Positions 17,091 through 25,920 of a stretch of DNA of 40,564 bases are shown here, in pieces (the stretch's first letter is position 1; each line of letters starts with the position of its first letter). Source of the stretch: Bacteroidaceae bacterium (GTDB lineage: Bacteria; Bacteroidota; Bacteroidia; Bacteroidales; Bacteroidaceae). The stretch lies in assembly GCA_024401305.1 (NCBI GenBank), contig JAKSLI010000026.1:1-40564 (forward strand). The letters are read 5' to 3'. The notes under the pieces were generated by a model. That model was not told the DNA's origin. It saw only the letters and a program-made list of their open reading frames with translations, and ran no database searches. The position numbers and the translations under genes were made by a program.

Positions 17091-17411
17091 ATGAATACAA
17101 TGTTTCTTGCTGCTAAGGCAGCACAGGGTGGCAGCGACTACTCTATCCCAATTATGATGGTAGCAATCTTTGCTATCATGTGGTTCTTCATGATTCGTCC
17201 TCAACAGAAAAAGCAGAAGGAAATCCGCAAGTTCCAGAACTCAATTGAAGCAGGAACCAAGATCGTAACTTCTGGTGGTATCTACGGAACAGTTCGTTCT
17301 GTTGATCTCGAAAAGGGAACAGTCAACGTGGAAATAGCAAAAGGCGTTGTGGTTTCTGTTGACAAGAGTTGCGTTTTCGCCGCTGTTGCTGACACTCAGC
17401 TTGCAAAGTAA
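17091..17411 (+). CDS. yajC: Preprotein translocase subunit YajC
   Basis: YajC is the small accessory membrane protein of the Sec translocon (SecDF-YajC). The 106-residue protein has one transmembrane helix (about 18-36, SIPIMMVAIFAIMWFFM), the signature FFMIRPQQKKQKE directly after it, and a cytoplasmic domain with GTKIVTSGGIYGTVRSV. Length and layout are standard. It sits 46 nt after nusB, across a short AT-rich gap in which CCGTAAAT is repeated. Confidence 0.96.
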   Translation: MNTMFLAAKAAQGGSDYSIPIMMVAIFAIMWFFMIRPQQKKQKEIRKFQNSIEAGTKIVTSGGIYGTVRSVDLEKGTVNVEIAKGVVVSVDKSCVFAAVADTQLAK

Positions 17412-17454
17412 GCCTCTCCAATAACCAATTATTTTTTCAAGTAAAAGCCACACA

Positions 17455-18411
17455 ATGGCAGACATCTCTATCAAGGACAAGATACCGTCGATAGGCGCAA
17501 AGATGTTGAACAGGGAGTTTCTCGTCTTTCTGTTCCTGCTTACCATGACCATCGTCTTCTGGGGCGTTATAGTGGCGAACGAACAGTATGAAGGTGACTT
17601 GAAGATTCCCGTTGAATTGGTAGGCAAACCGAAAGACGTGATTCTTCTTGACGAGTCGGTCGATACATTGGTGGTGAACCTGCGCGAAAGTAGATTGGAT
17701 TTCATCAAGTACAAAATGAATCCTCCTACGTCTCTCGTTATCCAGTTCTCCAAATACAAGCAAGGCGATGAGGTCGTCGTTTCGAATGTGGAACTCCTTA
17801 AACTCGTTAGGCAGAAGCTTCACCGTGACACAAAGATCAATTCCATAAAACGTGATGCTCTTTCATTCAAGTTCAATCACGGTCAGCATAAGCGATTGCC
17901 TGTCAGGTTCAAGGGCGACATCAAGACAAGGGACAAATACGAGATAGAGATCTATCCGGAATTTGTTGATGTCTATGCACAGGAAAATCTGCTGAAACAG
18001 CTTAAATCGGTAAATACCATCGAGCAAAGTTTCGATGTAAAAGACACGGTGAGAGCTAAGCTGAAGCTTGATCTTCCGAAAGGTTCAAGCAGTAATCCTT
18101 CCGATGTTTCCGTGACGATTGTACCAGTTGTCTATGTTGAGAAATCAATGGAAATACCGGTAGAATGTATCAACGAGCCTGCAAACAAGAAGCTTCGCCT
18201 CTTTCCTTCAAGGGTGAAAGTGACATTCATGGTTGAGATGAACTACCTTAACAGTCTAGAAGAGCAAGCTTTCCGTATTGTTGCCGATTACAATAAAGTG
18301 GCAGATCGTTCTCAGCAGAAATGTAAGTTCGAACTACTGCAGTCGCCTCCGATTGTGAAGAATGTCAAGTTGGCAATTGATGAAACCGATTATCTCATAG
18401 AAGAGCGATGA
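17455..18411 (+). CDS. YbbR-like domain protein (CdaR-related)
   Basis: The 318-residue protein has one N-terminal transmembrane helix (about 22-42, FLVFLFLLTMTIVFWGVIV) and then extracytoplasmic YbbR-type beta repeats (LKIPVELVGKPKDVILLD, LPVRFKGDIKTRDKYEIEI, VYPEFVDVYAQ-like segments and a third region near IPVECINEPANKKLRLFPS). In Firmicutes the YbbR protein CdaR controls a diadenylate cyclase; whether this applies here is unknown, since no cyclase gene is in the window. The placement between yajC and coaE is conserved in Bacteroidales. Its ATGA overlap with coaE shows translational coupling. Confidence 0.85.
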   Translation: MADISIKDKIPSIGAKMLNREFLVFLFLLTMTIVFWGVIVANEQYEGDLKIPVELVGKPKDVILLDESVDTLVVNLRESRLDFIKYKMNPPTSLVIQFSKYKQGDEVVVSNVELLKLVRQKLHRDTKINSIKRDALSFKFNHGQHKRLPVRFKGDIKTRDKYEIEIYPEFVDVYAQENLLKQLKSVNTIEQSFDVKDTVRAKLKLDLPKGSSSNPSDVSVTIVPVVYVEKSMEIPVECINEPANKKLRLFPSRVKVTFMVEMNYLNSLEEQAFRIVADYNKVADRSQQKCKFELLQSPPIVKNVKLAIDETDYLIEER

Positions 18412-18968
18412 AGATAGCATTGACTGGTGGAATAGGAAGTGGTAAGAGCTTTGTTTCCAAGATGTTGCGAGAGCGTGGCATTGAAGTCTTTGATTGCGAC
18501 AGCTCGGCAAAACTTTTAATGCGTTCTTCCGAGAAGATAAAGGCAGCCCTGAAGAATGCTGTCGGCGAAGATGCTTATCTTGAGGACGGACGCTTGAACA
18601 AGGCTTGCATCTCAAGATTCCTGCTGGCATCGGAAGCCAACACTTCCATCATAAACGGCATTGTTCATCCTGCCGTGGCTGAAGCTTTTGAGGAATCAGG
18701 GAAGCTATGGATGGAATGCGCAATACTCTTTGAAAGCGGCTTCGACCGGCTCGTTGACAAGGTAGTTTGCGTTGCAGCCCCACTCGAAACGAGGATAAAG
18801 CGAGTCATGAAGCGCGACAACATCTCTAGGAGTCAAGCGCTCGAATGGATTGCAAAGCAAATACCTCAGGAGGAACTTTTGGAAAGAAGTGATTTCTGCA
18901 TCGACAACGACGAGACTCATGACGTCGCTTCGCAGTTGGACGCATTGCTGAAATCCCTCGGAGACTAG
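18408..18968 (+). CDS. coaE: Dephospho-CoA kinase
   Basis: CoaE phosphorylates dephospho-CoA on the ribose 3'-OH, the final step of CoA synthesis. The 186-residue protein has the P-loop TGGIGSGKS (6-14), the substrate-binding IEVFDCDSSAKLLM, the HPAV motif in NGIVHPAVAEAF, a lid region with KRVMKRDNISRSQALEWIAKQ, and the C-terminal FCIDNDE. It begins within the stop of the ybbR gene (ATGA, 4-nt overlap). The length is slightly short, but all motifs are present. Confidence 0.95.
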   Translation: MKIALTGGIGSGKSFVSKMLRERGIEVFDCDSSAKLLMRSSEKIKAALKNAVGEDAYLEDGRLNKACISRFLLASEANTSIINGIVHPAVAEAFEESGKLWMECAILFESGFDRLVDKVVCVAAPLETRIKRVMKRDNISRSQALEWIAKQIPQEELLERSDFCIDNDETHDVASQLDALLKSLGD

Positions 18969-19029
18969 TCCTTTTTGCAAACATACATTGAATTATACTA
19001 ACAAAATAACCATAAACAACGATAAAAAA

Positions 19030-19458
19030 ATGAAAGAAACAATTCTTGCCGTATCAGGCAAACCAGGTCTTTATAAACTCGTATCTCGTGGTAACAACAA
19101 CCTTATCGTAGAGACTCTTGATGCTACACACCGTCGTCTTCCAATCTTTGCTTCCGACCGTGTGACAAGCCTTCGTGACACAGCTATGTACACGGATTCA
19201 GAAGACAAACCACTCGTACAGATTCTCGACACTCTCTGCAAGAAGGAAGAAGGCAAAGAGGCTTCCATCAACTACAAGAAGGCTTCAAGCGCTGAACTCC
19301 GCGAGTATTTCGCTGAGATTCTCCCTGATTTCGACCGTGACCGTGTTCATGACAGCGACATCAAGAAACTCATTCAGTGGTACAACATCCTCGTAAACAA
19401 CGGCATCACAGACTTCCTCGAAGGTGAAGAGACTGAGGAAGAATCAGATAATCAGTAA
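19030..19458 (+). CDS. DUF5606 domain protein
   Basis: This 142-residue protein belongs to the Bacteroidetes-specific DUF5606 family. The N-terminus MKETILAVSGKPGLYKLVSRG and the segment FAEILPDFDRDRVHDSDIKKLIQWYNIL are typical, and the C-terminus is an acidic tail (EGEETEEESDNQ). The fold begins with an SH3-like or PUA-like segment (LYKLVSRGNNNLIVETLD) and ends in a helical part. The function is not known; it is cytoplasmic, with no signal peptide. I chose ATG 19030 because upstream residues are AT-rich leader sequence. It is 16 nt upstream of nth. Confidence 0.9.
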   Translation: MKETILAVSGKPGLYKLVSRGNNNLIVETLDATHRRLPIFASDRVTSLRDTAMYTDSEDKPLVQILDTLCKKEEGKEASINYKKASSAELREYFAEILPDFDRDRVHDSDIKKLIQWYNILVNNGITDFLEGEETEEESDNQ

Positions 19459-19474
19459 ATCAGGAAATTCTACT

Positions 19475-20107
19475 GTGACTCAAAAAGAGAAGTATAAATA
19501 TATTCTCGATTACTTTAGAAGGACAGAACCAAATGTGACAACGGAGTTGGAGTTTGGCTCTGTCTTTCAACTTTTAATCGCGGTCATGCTTAGCGCCCAG
19601 TGTACGGACAAGCGTGTCAATCAGGTTACGCCTGAATTGTTCTCTGCTTTTCCCGATGCGAAATCCATGGCTGAAGTAGAGCCGGAGGACATCTTTCCTT
19701 ATATCCGCAGCGTGTCTTATCCTAATTCCAAGGCGCAGCACATCGTTGAGACGGCACGGATTATTCATGAGCAGTATGGCGGGGAAGTGCCAACCAAGTT
19801 CGAGGATTTGATACAGTTGCCAGGTGTGGGCAGAAAGACGGCGAATGTTATGGAGGCGGTGGCTTTCGGAAGAGCAGCCATGCCTGTTGACACTCATGTC
19901 TTCCGCGTAGCTCACCGCATGGGACTTGTGCCAAGCACTGCCAATACTCCATTGAAGGTTGAGCTGAAACTGAAGGCTAACATTCCCGACGAATACATGG
20001 CTGACGCTCATCACTGGCTTCTTCTTCATGGCAGATACATTTGCCAAAGTCGCAAGCCGAAGTGCGAGAAATGCCCGTTCGATGATGTTTGCAAGAAGAA
20101 CATCTGA
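19475..20107 (+). CDS. nth: Endonuclease III (DNA glycosylase/AP lyase)
   Basis: Nth removes oxidised pyrimidines and cleaves the abasic site in base excision repair. With a GTG start at 19475 the protein is 210 residues. It has the helix-hairpin-helix LPGVGRKTANVM with catalytic Lys (K121), the catalytic Asp in PVDTHVFRVAHR (D139), and the [4Fe-4S] motif C-x6-C-x2-C-x5-C (C190, C197, C200, C206). The start follows homology: TQKEKYKYILDYF matches the usual N-terminus (TKKERY type), whereas an ATG 51 nt upstream would lie inside the preceding gene and add unrelated residues. Confidence 0.95.
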   Translation: MTQKEKYKYILDYFRRTEPNVTTELEFGSVFQLLIAVMLSAQCTDKRVNQVTPELFSAFPDAKSMAEVEPEDIFPYIRSVSYPNSKAQHIVETARIIHEQYGGEVPTKFEDLIQLPGVGRKTANVMEAVAFGRAAMPVDTHVFRVAHRMGLVPSTANTPLKVELKLKANIPDEYMADAHHWLLLHGRYICQSRKPKCEKCPFDDVCKKNI

Positions 20108-20184
20108 CGTTTTTGGCATAGCGATTGTAATTAAAGAAGAGAAAATATTTCCAAAAGAACATAAACATAAATAATATAACTACT

Positions 20185-20454
20185 ATGAACATTAAACCAT
20201 TAGCAGACCGCGTGCTCATTCTCCCTGCACCGGCAGAAAAGACAGTTGGCGGTATCATCATCCCTGACACTGCGAAGGAAAAGCCACTCCACGGCAAGGT
20301 TGTTGCTTGCGGCAACGGCACTAAGGACGAGGAAATGATTCTCAAGGAAGGCGACGAAGTGCTCTACGGCAAGTACGCTGGCACAGAGCTCGAGTTCGAA
20401 GGCACTAAGTACATGATAATGCGTCAGTCAGACGTGCTCGCTGTTTTGGGATAG
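20185..20454 (+). CDS. groES: Co-chaperonin GroES
   Basis: GroES caps the GroEL chamber during ATP-dependent protein folding. The 89-residue protein has the family N-terminus [32 protein letters not shown], which includes the mobile loop (TVGGIIIP), and the C-terminal [29 protein letters not shown]. Codon bias is strong, as for groEL. No CIRCE operator (TTAGCACTC-N9-GAGTGCTAA) is visible in the 77 nt upstream. Two inverted C/G-rich hairpin elements separate it from groEL. Confidence 0.97.
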   Translation: MNIKPLADRVLILPAPAEKTVGGIIIPDTAKEKPLHGKVVACGNGTKDEEMILKEGDEVLYGKYAGTELEFEGTKYMIMRQSDVLAVLG

Positions 20455-22218
<1,764 letters not shown>

Positions 22219-22240
22219 TTTGCTCCATATATTCATTTTT

Positions 22241-22300
22241 TGTCTGTCTGTCCGTCTGTCTATAATTCTTTATTTTTATAGACAGACGGACAGACAGACA
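22241..22300. repeat. Perfect 25-bp inverted repeat built of GTCY tetranucleotides
   Basis: The left arm 22241-22265 contains GTCT GTCT GTCC GTCT GTCT followed by ATAA. The right arm 22276-22300 is its exact reverse complement, and the loop is 10 nt (22266-22275). No T-run follows on the plus strand, so it is not a textbook terminator for groEL, although a stem this strong could still end transcription or protect the mRNA 3' end. Confidence 0.9.
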
Positions 22301-22399
22301 CACACAGACACACACAACAACTCTTGCGTATATATATATATATTTATATTTTAATTAATGAATAATTTATTACTATGAAATGAAGCGGTGTTTATATTT

Positions 22400-22420
22400 T
22401 GTCCGTCTGTCTGTTTGTCT
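22400..22420. repeat. GTCN tetranucleotide tract, second copy
   Basis: The sequence GTCC GTCT GTCT GTTT GTCT repeats the same tetranucleotide theme as the inverted repeat 100 bp upstream, here without a nearby inverted partner. Confidence 0.8.
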
Positions 22421-22566
22421 ATTTTCGTTAATAATCGTAAGTTTGCCACTCCGCAAGATTTCTGCTCAGAAAAGTTTCCGCAGCATCGCAAACCGCCTTC
22501 TACCGCCATGAATCTCGCAAATTTCCAGCTTGTTTTTCATAACTCATAGGAACTTGGGGAGAGTTA

Positions 22567-22626
22567 CCGCGGGTTTCGGGTCGTGTTCCATAGGAACATT
22601 ACGCGTATAAGGCACGGAAATCGCGG
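22567..22626. other. Nested hairpin I, candidate structured RNA or DNA element
   Basis: Four helical segments nest in order: CCGCG (22567-22571)/CGCGG (22622-22626), TTTC (22574-22577)/GAAA (22617-22620), CGTG (22582-22585)/CACG (22613-22616) and TTCC (22586-22589)/GGAA (22593-22596), with small bulges between them. The word CATAGGAAC occurs both here (22589-22597) and 44 nt upstream (22545-22553). The strand is unknown. Confidence 0.45.
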
Positions 22627-22659
22627 CTTTTCGGGGTGTTTTCTGGCGTGGTTTGTTGC

Positions 22660-22724
22660 GCGGAAAAGTTATGTTACTGATTATCAAGAGGTTGCTATCT
22701 CTTCGTAACGGTCATCTTTTCCGC
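22660..22724. other. Nested hairpin II, candidate structured RNA or DNA element
   Basis: Three helices nest in order: GCGGAAAAG (22660-22668)/CTTTTCCGC (22716-22724), GTTAC (22673-22677)/GTAAC (22705-22709) and AAGAG (22686-22690)/CTCTT (22699-22703). It lies 33 nt after nested hairpin I. No coding frame explains the pairing. The strand is unknown. Confidence 0.5.
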
Positions 22725-22844
22725 ACAAATATCTTTTCGTGACTTTTGTTTCATTCTAGAGGACGAATCAAAATATTGGTTGTAAGCAGATTAGGGTGTT
22801 TCGCTTACGGATTGAAAGGCTTGGCAAAGAACGATACGAAAAAA

Positions 22845-22867
22845 TCAGTCAGTCAGTCGGTCAGTCA
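22845..22867. repeat. GTCN tetranucleotide tract, third copy
   Basis: The sequence GTCA GTCA GTCG GTCA GTCA has five GTCN units with the middle one different, exactly the layout of GTCT GTCT GTCC GTCT GTCT in the inverted repeat at 22241, but with purines in the fourth position. Confidence 0.8.
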
Positions 22868-22882
22868 AATAGTGTAAACACA

Positions 22883-22920
22883 TAAAAAAAGCGATGCATA
22901 TCGATATGCATCGCTTTATG
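22883..22920 (-). terminator. Palindromic intrinsic terminator of the minus-strand lipoprotein gene
   Basis: A perfect 30-nt palindrome (22888-22917) has centre ATATCGATAT and arms AAAGCGATGC/GCATCGCTTT. On the minus strand it is followed by TTTT and then ATG, i.e. a T-run. It begins 19 nt after the stop codon of the lipoprotein gene, so it should end the three-gene minus-strand unit. Confidence 0.85.
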
Positions 22921-22935
22921 TGTTATTACTCTATA

Positions 22936-23634
22936 TTACTTTACTCCAGCATCCTCAAGGGCTTTTTCTACCTGTGCCTTCTTGTCTGGATCGTTCTCAA
23001 TGTCCTCAATAACCTTCTCTGCATCCTCAAGCGTCTCATCCATACTCTTCTGCAAAGCCTGTGCTACGCGAACATAACAGCCTTCAGTGCCGCTGATAGT
23101 TCCCATGTAGATTATCTGCAGCTGGCCGTTTACCTTGTACACCCAAGAGGCATCGTTGAGATGCATGCCAAAGCTGTCCTTGCCTTTCTGGCATTCCTCG
23201 AGAGAAATCTCAGCCATAGCCTCGTCTGTCTTGCTCTTGTTCTCGAAGCCGTAGATACACTTGCCATCGTCGGCAGCCTTCTTCGTTGCATTGTAAACCT
23301 TGGCAACAGCCTCCTTGAACATGTCGTCAGTAAACTCCTTGCCGTCCTTCGTAGGGAAGTTCACGATAACGTCGCGTGCAGAGCCCATGAAGTTTTTGTT
23401 GTCAGAACCGTCGTATTCGTAGCCTGGTTCTATGTCTGTGTAGCTGAGCTTGAAGTTCTTGATGAAGAACTCTACAGCTTCCTTTGAGTAAGTGTCGCCA
23501 GTAAACTCTTCAGCTTCTGCTACAGCCTCTCCAGCTGCAGGAGCTTCGCCATTTCCAGACTTGTTGTCGCCTCCGCAAGATGCCATGAGCATGGCAGCTG
23601 CAATGAAGAGGATTGATAAAAGTTGCTTTTTCAT
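22936..23634 (-). CDS. Predicted lipoprotein, function unknown
   Basis: The 232-residue protein has a lipoprotein signal (MLMASC, lipidation at Cys19), a Gly/Ala/Glu-rich acidic linker (EAPAAGEAVAEAEEFTGD) and a globular domain of about 140 residues (VEFFIKNFKLSYTDIEPG to TEGCYVRVAQAL). It ends in a charged, probably helical tail (LEDAEKVIEDIENDPDKK). I do not recognise the family. It is the last gene of a three-gene minus-strand cluster (42 nt after the gene at 23677) and is followed by a strong terminator. It is likely anchored in a membrane facing the periplasm or surface. Confidence 0.8.
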   Translation of the reverse strand: MKKQLLSILFIAAAMLMASCGGDNKSGNGEAPAAGEAVAEAEEFTGDTYSKEAVEFFIKNFKLSYTDIEPGYEYDGSDNKNFMGSARDVIVNFPTKDGKEFTDDMFKEAVAKVYNATKKAADDGKCIYGFENKSKTDEAMAEISLEECQKGKDSFGMHLNDASWVYKVNGQLQIIYMGTISGTEGCYVRVAQALQKSMDETLEDAEKVIEDIENDPDKKAQVEKALEDAGVK

Positions 23635-23676
23635 AGTGTTTGTTGTTTAAGAGTTAATTGATTGGTTAGAGTATAA

Positions 23677-24108
23677 CTATTTTCTGCGTTTTGATTTATT
23701 TGATTTCTTTGTTTTCTTTGTCTTCTTGACACTTGTGCATTTTGTTGCTGCTGTTGTTGCAGTTGTTGTCTCATCCATGCGAACCCACTTGCTGGAATCC
23801 ATAACCCAAGTCTCCCAACCGTTGAGCGGATGATTGCCCAATGCCACCTGACGATAGAGCTTGACTACCGGTTTGCCGTCGATGGTGTCGGTCTTTGCCT
23901 CGGAATAGTTGAGTGGCGTAACTGCCTCACCCGTCTTCACATTCCAGATGCCGCCCTTGGCAGAGCGTGACTCCGTGAGGTCGAAGGCAAAGGCGTAGGT
24001 GTCGTCAATGCGCATTTTGACTGTCAGATTGTTAGCGTTCTGTGCTTGCACTGATGAAGACAGAAGCATGGCAAAAGCCAAAACAATGTAGTTTAGATAG
24101 TTTTTCAT
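23677..24108 (-). CDS. Small exported protein with a lysine-rich C-terminal tail, function unknown
   Basis: The 143-residue protein has a signal peptide (MKNYLNYIVLAFAMLLSSSVQAQ) and a compact domain of about 85 residues (LTVKMRIDDTYAFAFDLTESR to WETWVMDSSKWVRMDE). A Thr-rich linker (TTTATTAATK) leads to a strongly basic tail (KKTKKTKKSNKSKRRK). I know no family for it. Such a tail could bind nucleic acid, LPS or an acidic partner; the neighbouring lipoprotein is markedly acidic. It is separated by 21 nt from the upstream gene at 24130 and is clearly in the same unit. Confidence 0.75.
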   Translation of the reverse strand: MKNYLNYIVLAFAMLLSSSVQAQNANNLTVKMRIDDTYAFAFDLTESRSAKGGIWNVKTGEAVTPLNYSEAKTDTIDGKPVVKLYRQVALGNHPLNGWETWVMDSSKWVRMDETTTATTAATKCTSVKKTKKTKKSNKSKRRK

Positions 24109-24129
24109 AAAAAGTATATATTATTCTTG

Positions 24130-24993
24130 TTAATCACCCCAATATATCTTCCACGAGCTCATTGGCACAGGCATAAGGTCTTTTGTCCATGTATGGTAGT
24201 GGAGGTCATATACCTTTACCTCATGACCGTGACCGTTCTCCTTGTCAACGAGTTTTAGGCAGCAGCCATTGGCAGGGTCAATCCACATTTTCCAGTATAG
24301 ACCTAGAGTACCTTTGCTATCGAATACCCAGCAGTTTACGCCACACACTTGTTCCATGCCTACATACAAATCAGCAAGCTTCTTCTGGAAATGCTCTGCG
24401 TATTCTTCTTTCATGTGCTTGAACAGCTCTATCTCATGGCTGCCATATCCCAATGGCGCTCGCTCTGGCTCACCGGAATAAGAGTCATCATGATGGCCGG
24501 TTACTTCTGGCAGATACTGCAGTTCTGAGTGGTAGCCCACACCTTTACGGGTAACATCATATAGCTCTCCGCATATTTCCACCTGAGTATGGTTGATGTT
24601 TCCTGTCTTGTACAGTTCGCCGCTTTGAAGATCTACGTATTCGATATGGAACTCAGTCTGTGGCGGGTTATAGACGTAAGGACCTTTCCATGGTGTAACT
24701 ACAGGAACAATCTTAACCTTTACCACTACGGTTTGGTCTCCTTGTTTGGCAGTGATGGTTGCCTCGCCATTCTTCTTGCCTAGGATGGTTACTGTACGAG
24801 GCTTCTTTAGGCTGGCTGTAGCTACACTCACGTCGCTGGAGGAAACGTTGTCTATTGCAGGTAGCTGCGTTGGAGTCCACACATACTGTTCGCCCACTGC
24901 CACCTCGATGGTATAGTGGGTCACTATCTGCTGTTGTGCAAGTGCAACTATTGCTGACAGGAAAAAAAGTGAAAGGAATAGTAATCGTTTCAT
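24130..24993 (-). CDS. Exported protein with a bacterial Ig-like domain, function unknown
   Basis: The 287-residue protein starts with a signal peptide (MKRLLFLSLFFLSAIVALAQ). A BIG2-type Ig-like domain follows (about 20-100), with the typical ending TILGKKNGEATITAKQGDQTVVVKVKIV. The rest (about 105-287) is an unrecognised domain rich in Tyr, Trp, His and Cys (ICGELYD, VCGVNCWVF, NGCCLKLVDKENGHGHEVKVYDLHYHTW), which suggests metal binding or disulfides. ATG 24993 was chosen because the signal peptide starts there; ten more codons upstream are leader. It is the first gene of the three-gene minus-strand cluster, downstream of a good promoter. Confidence 0.75.
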   Translation of the reverse strand: MKRLLFLSLFFLSAIVALAQQQIVTHYTIEVAVGEQYVWTPTQLPAIDNVSSSDVSVATASLKKPRTVTILGKKNGEATITAKQGDQTVVVKVKIVPVVTPWKGPYVYNPPQTEFHIEYVDLQSGELYKTGNINHTQVEICGELYDVTRKGVGYHSELQYLPEVTGHHDDSYSGEPERAPLGYGSHEIELFKHMKEEYAEHFQKKLADLYVGMEQVCGVNCWVFDSKGTLGLYWKMWIDPANGCCLKLVDKENGHGHEVKVYDLHYHTWTKDLMPVPMSSWKIYWGD

Positions 24994-25020
24994 TGCTTTA
25001 CAAAGTTGTTGTTTTGGTTG

Positions 25021-25051
25021 CAAATATACATATTATTTATAATACGCACAA
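25021..25051 (-). promoter_or_regulatory. Bacteroidetes-type promoter for the exported-protein cluster
   Basis: On the minus strand TTG (plus 25049-25051) is followed after 20 bp by TATATTTG (plus 25021-25028), a match to the consensus. Transcription would start near 25015, giving a leader of about 20 nt before the ATG at 24993. Confidence 0.7.
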
Positions 25052-25096
25052 GTGTGTATGTGATATTTGACGAAAAAATGGCAAACTTTCCCGATA

Positions 25097-25131
25097 TTTG
25101 TGCCTAATTAGCATAAAAAGTGTTATCTTTG
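25097..25131 (+). promoter_or_regulatory. Likely promoter for the cyclophilin-phosphatase unit
   Basis: The -7 box TATCTTTG (25124-25131) fits TAnnTTTG; the nearest TTTG (25097-25100) is 23 bp upstream, slightly further than the usual 19-21. It diverges from the promoter at 25021-25051. Confidence 0.5.
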
Positions 25132-25174
25132 CACTTGTGAAAGTCAGTAAACTTGGATATTATCAATAATAAAT

Positions 25175-25906
25175 ATGGCAACAGTAAAAATTTCAACAAC
25201 TCTTGGCGACATCATAGTCAAGCTCTACGACGAGACTCCTCTCCATCGTGACAACTTCCTGAAACTTGCAAAGGAAGGATATTATGACGGAACAATCTTC
25301 CATCGTGTAATAAAGAATTTCATGGTTCAGGGCGGTGATCCTGACTCAAGGAATCCGCAGCCTAATGCGCAGTACGGCACTGGCGGTCCTGACTATACAA
25401 TAGAAGCGGAGATAAAGCCTACGCTCTTCCATAAGCGTGGCGCACTGGCTGCTGCCCGCACTGGCGACGAGGTGAATCCGGAACGCCGTTCAAGCGGTAG
25501 CCAGTTCTACATCGTTTGGGGCGATGTCTATAAGGAATCGCAGATGGCGCAGCTCAGCAAGCAGATGGAGATGATGGCTCAGCAGAACATATTCAACCGA
25601 CTCGCAACGGAAAACAAGGCGAAGATCATGGACCTTCGTCGCAACCGTGACCGCGAGGGTCTCCTCGCTCTTCAGGACGAACTCGTGGCAAAGGCAAAAG
25701 CTGAGGCTAAGAAGGAATCCGGACTCAGCGACGAACAGAAGCAGATATACTCAACGCTTGGCGGCACTCCGCACCTCGACGGACAATACACCGTGTTCGG
25801 TGAAGTTACAGAAGGTCTTGACATCGTGGAGAAAATCCAGTCTGTTCAGACACGCCGCGGCGACAGACCTCTTGAAGATATCGTGATGAAGGTGAGTGTT
25901 CTTTAG
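25175..25906 (+). CDS. Peptidyl-prolyl cis-trans isomerase, cyclophilin type
   Basis: Cyclophilins speed up proline isomerisation in folding proteins. This 243-residue protein has no signal peptide, so it is cytoplasmic. It shows GTIFHRVIKNFMVQGGDP (catalytic R44 region, 39-56), GALAAARTGDEVNPERRSSGSQFYIV, and the C-terminal GQYTVFGEVTEGLDIVEKI. Compared with minimal cyclophilins it carries an insertion of about 65 residues (about 120-190), highly charged and probably a coiled coil (QLSKQMEMMAQQNIFNRL, NRDREGLLALQDELVAKAKAE). This insertion is common in Bacteroidales homologues. It is followed by the PP2C-like gene after 14 nt. Confidence 0.93.
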   Translation: MATVKISTTLGDIIVKLYDETPLHRDNFLKLAKEGYYDGTIFHRVIKNFMVQGGDPDSRNPQPNAQYGTGGPDYTIEAEIKPTLFHKRGALAAARTGDEVNPERRSSGSQFYIVWGDVYKESQMAQLSKQMEMMAQQNIFNRLATENKAKIMDLRRNRDREGLLALQDELVAKAKAEAKKESGLSDEQKQIYSTLGGTPHLDGQYTVFGEVTEGLDIVEKIQSVQTRRGDRPLEDIVMKVSVL

Positions 25907-25920
25907 GAAATCTCTGCGAA

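Larger units (their letters stand above)
22219..22935. other. 717-bp gene-free region with several unusual repeats and structures
   Basis: No frame longer than a few dozen codons with plausible composition is present. The region holds, in order: a perfect inverted repeat of GTCY tetranucleotides (22241-22300), a CA-rich and then a TA dinucleotide tract (about 22296-22345), a second GTCN tract (22400-22420), a GC-richer stretch with two nested hairpins (22567-22724), a third GTCN tract (22845-22867) and a palindromic terminator for the minus-strand gene (22888-22917). It is the longest unexplained stretch in the window. Confidence 0.75.

Noticed and set aside
20108-20184. CIRCE heat-shock operator before groES
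   Set aside because: No TTAGCACTC or GAGTGCTAA half-site is present in the gap.
22241-22867. CRISPR array
   Set aside because: The GTCN tracts are tandem tetranucleotides without regular spacers, and there are no cas genes nearby.
22894-23487. Plus-strand open frame opposite the lipoprotein gene
   Set aside because: The minus-strand gene has a lipobox, promoter context and terminator; the plus frame begins within the terminator palindrome and has no family match.
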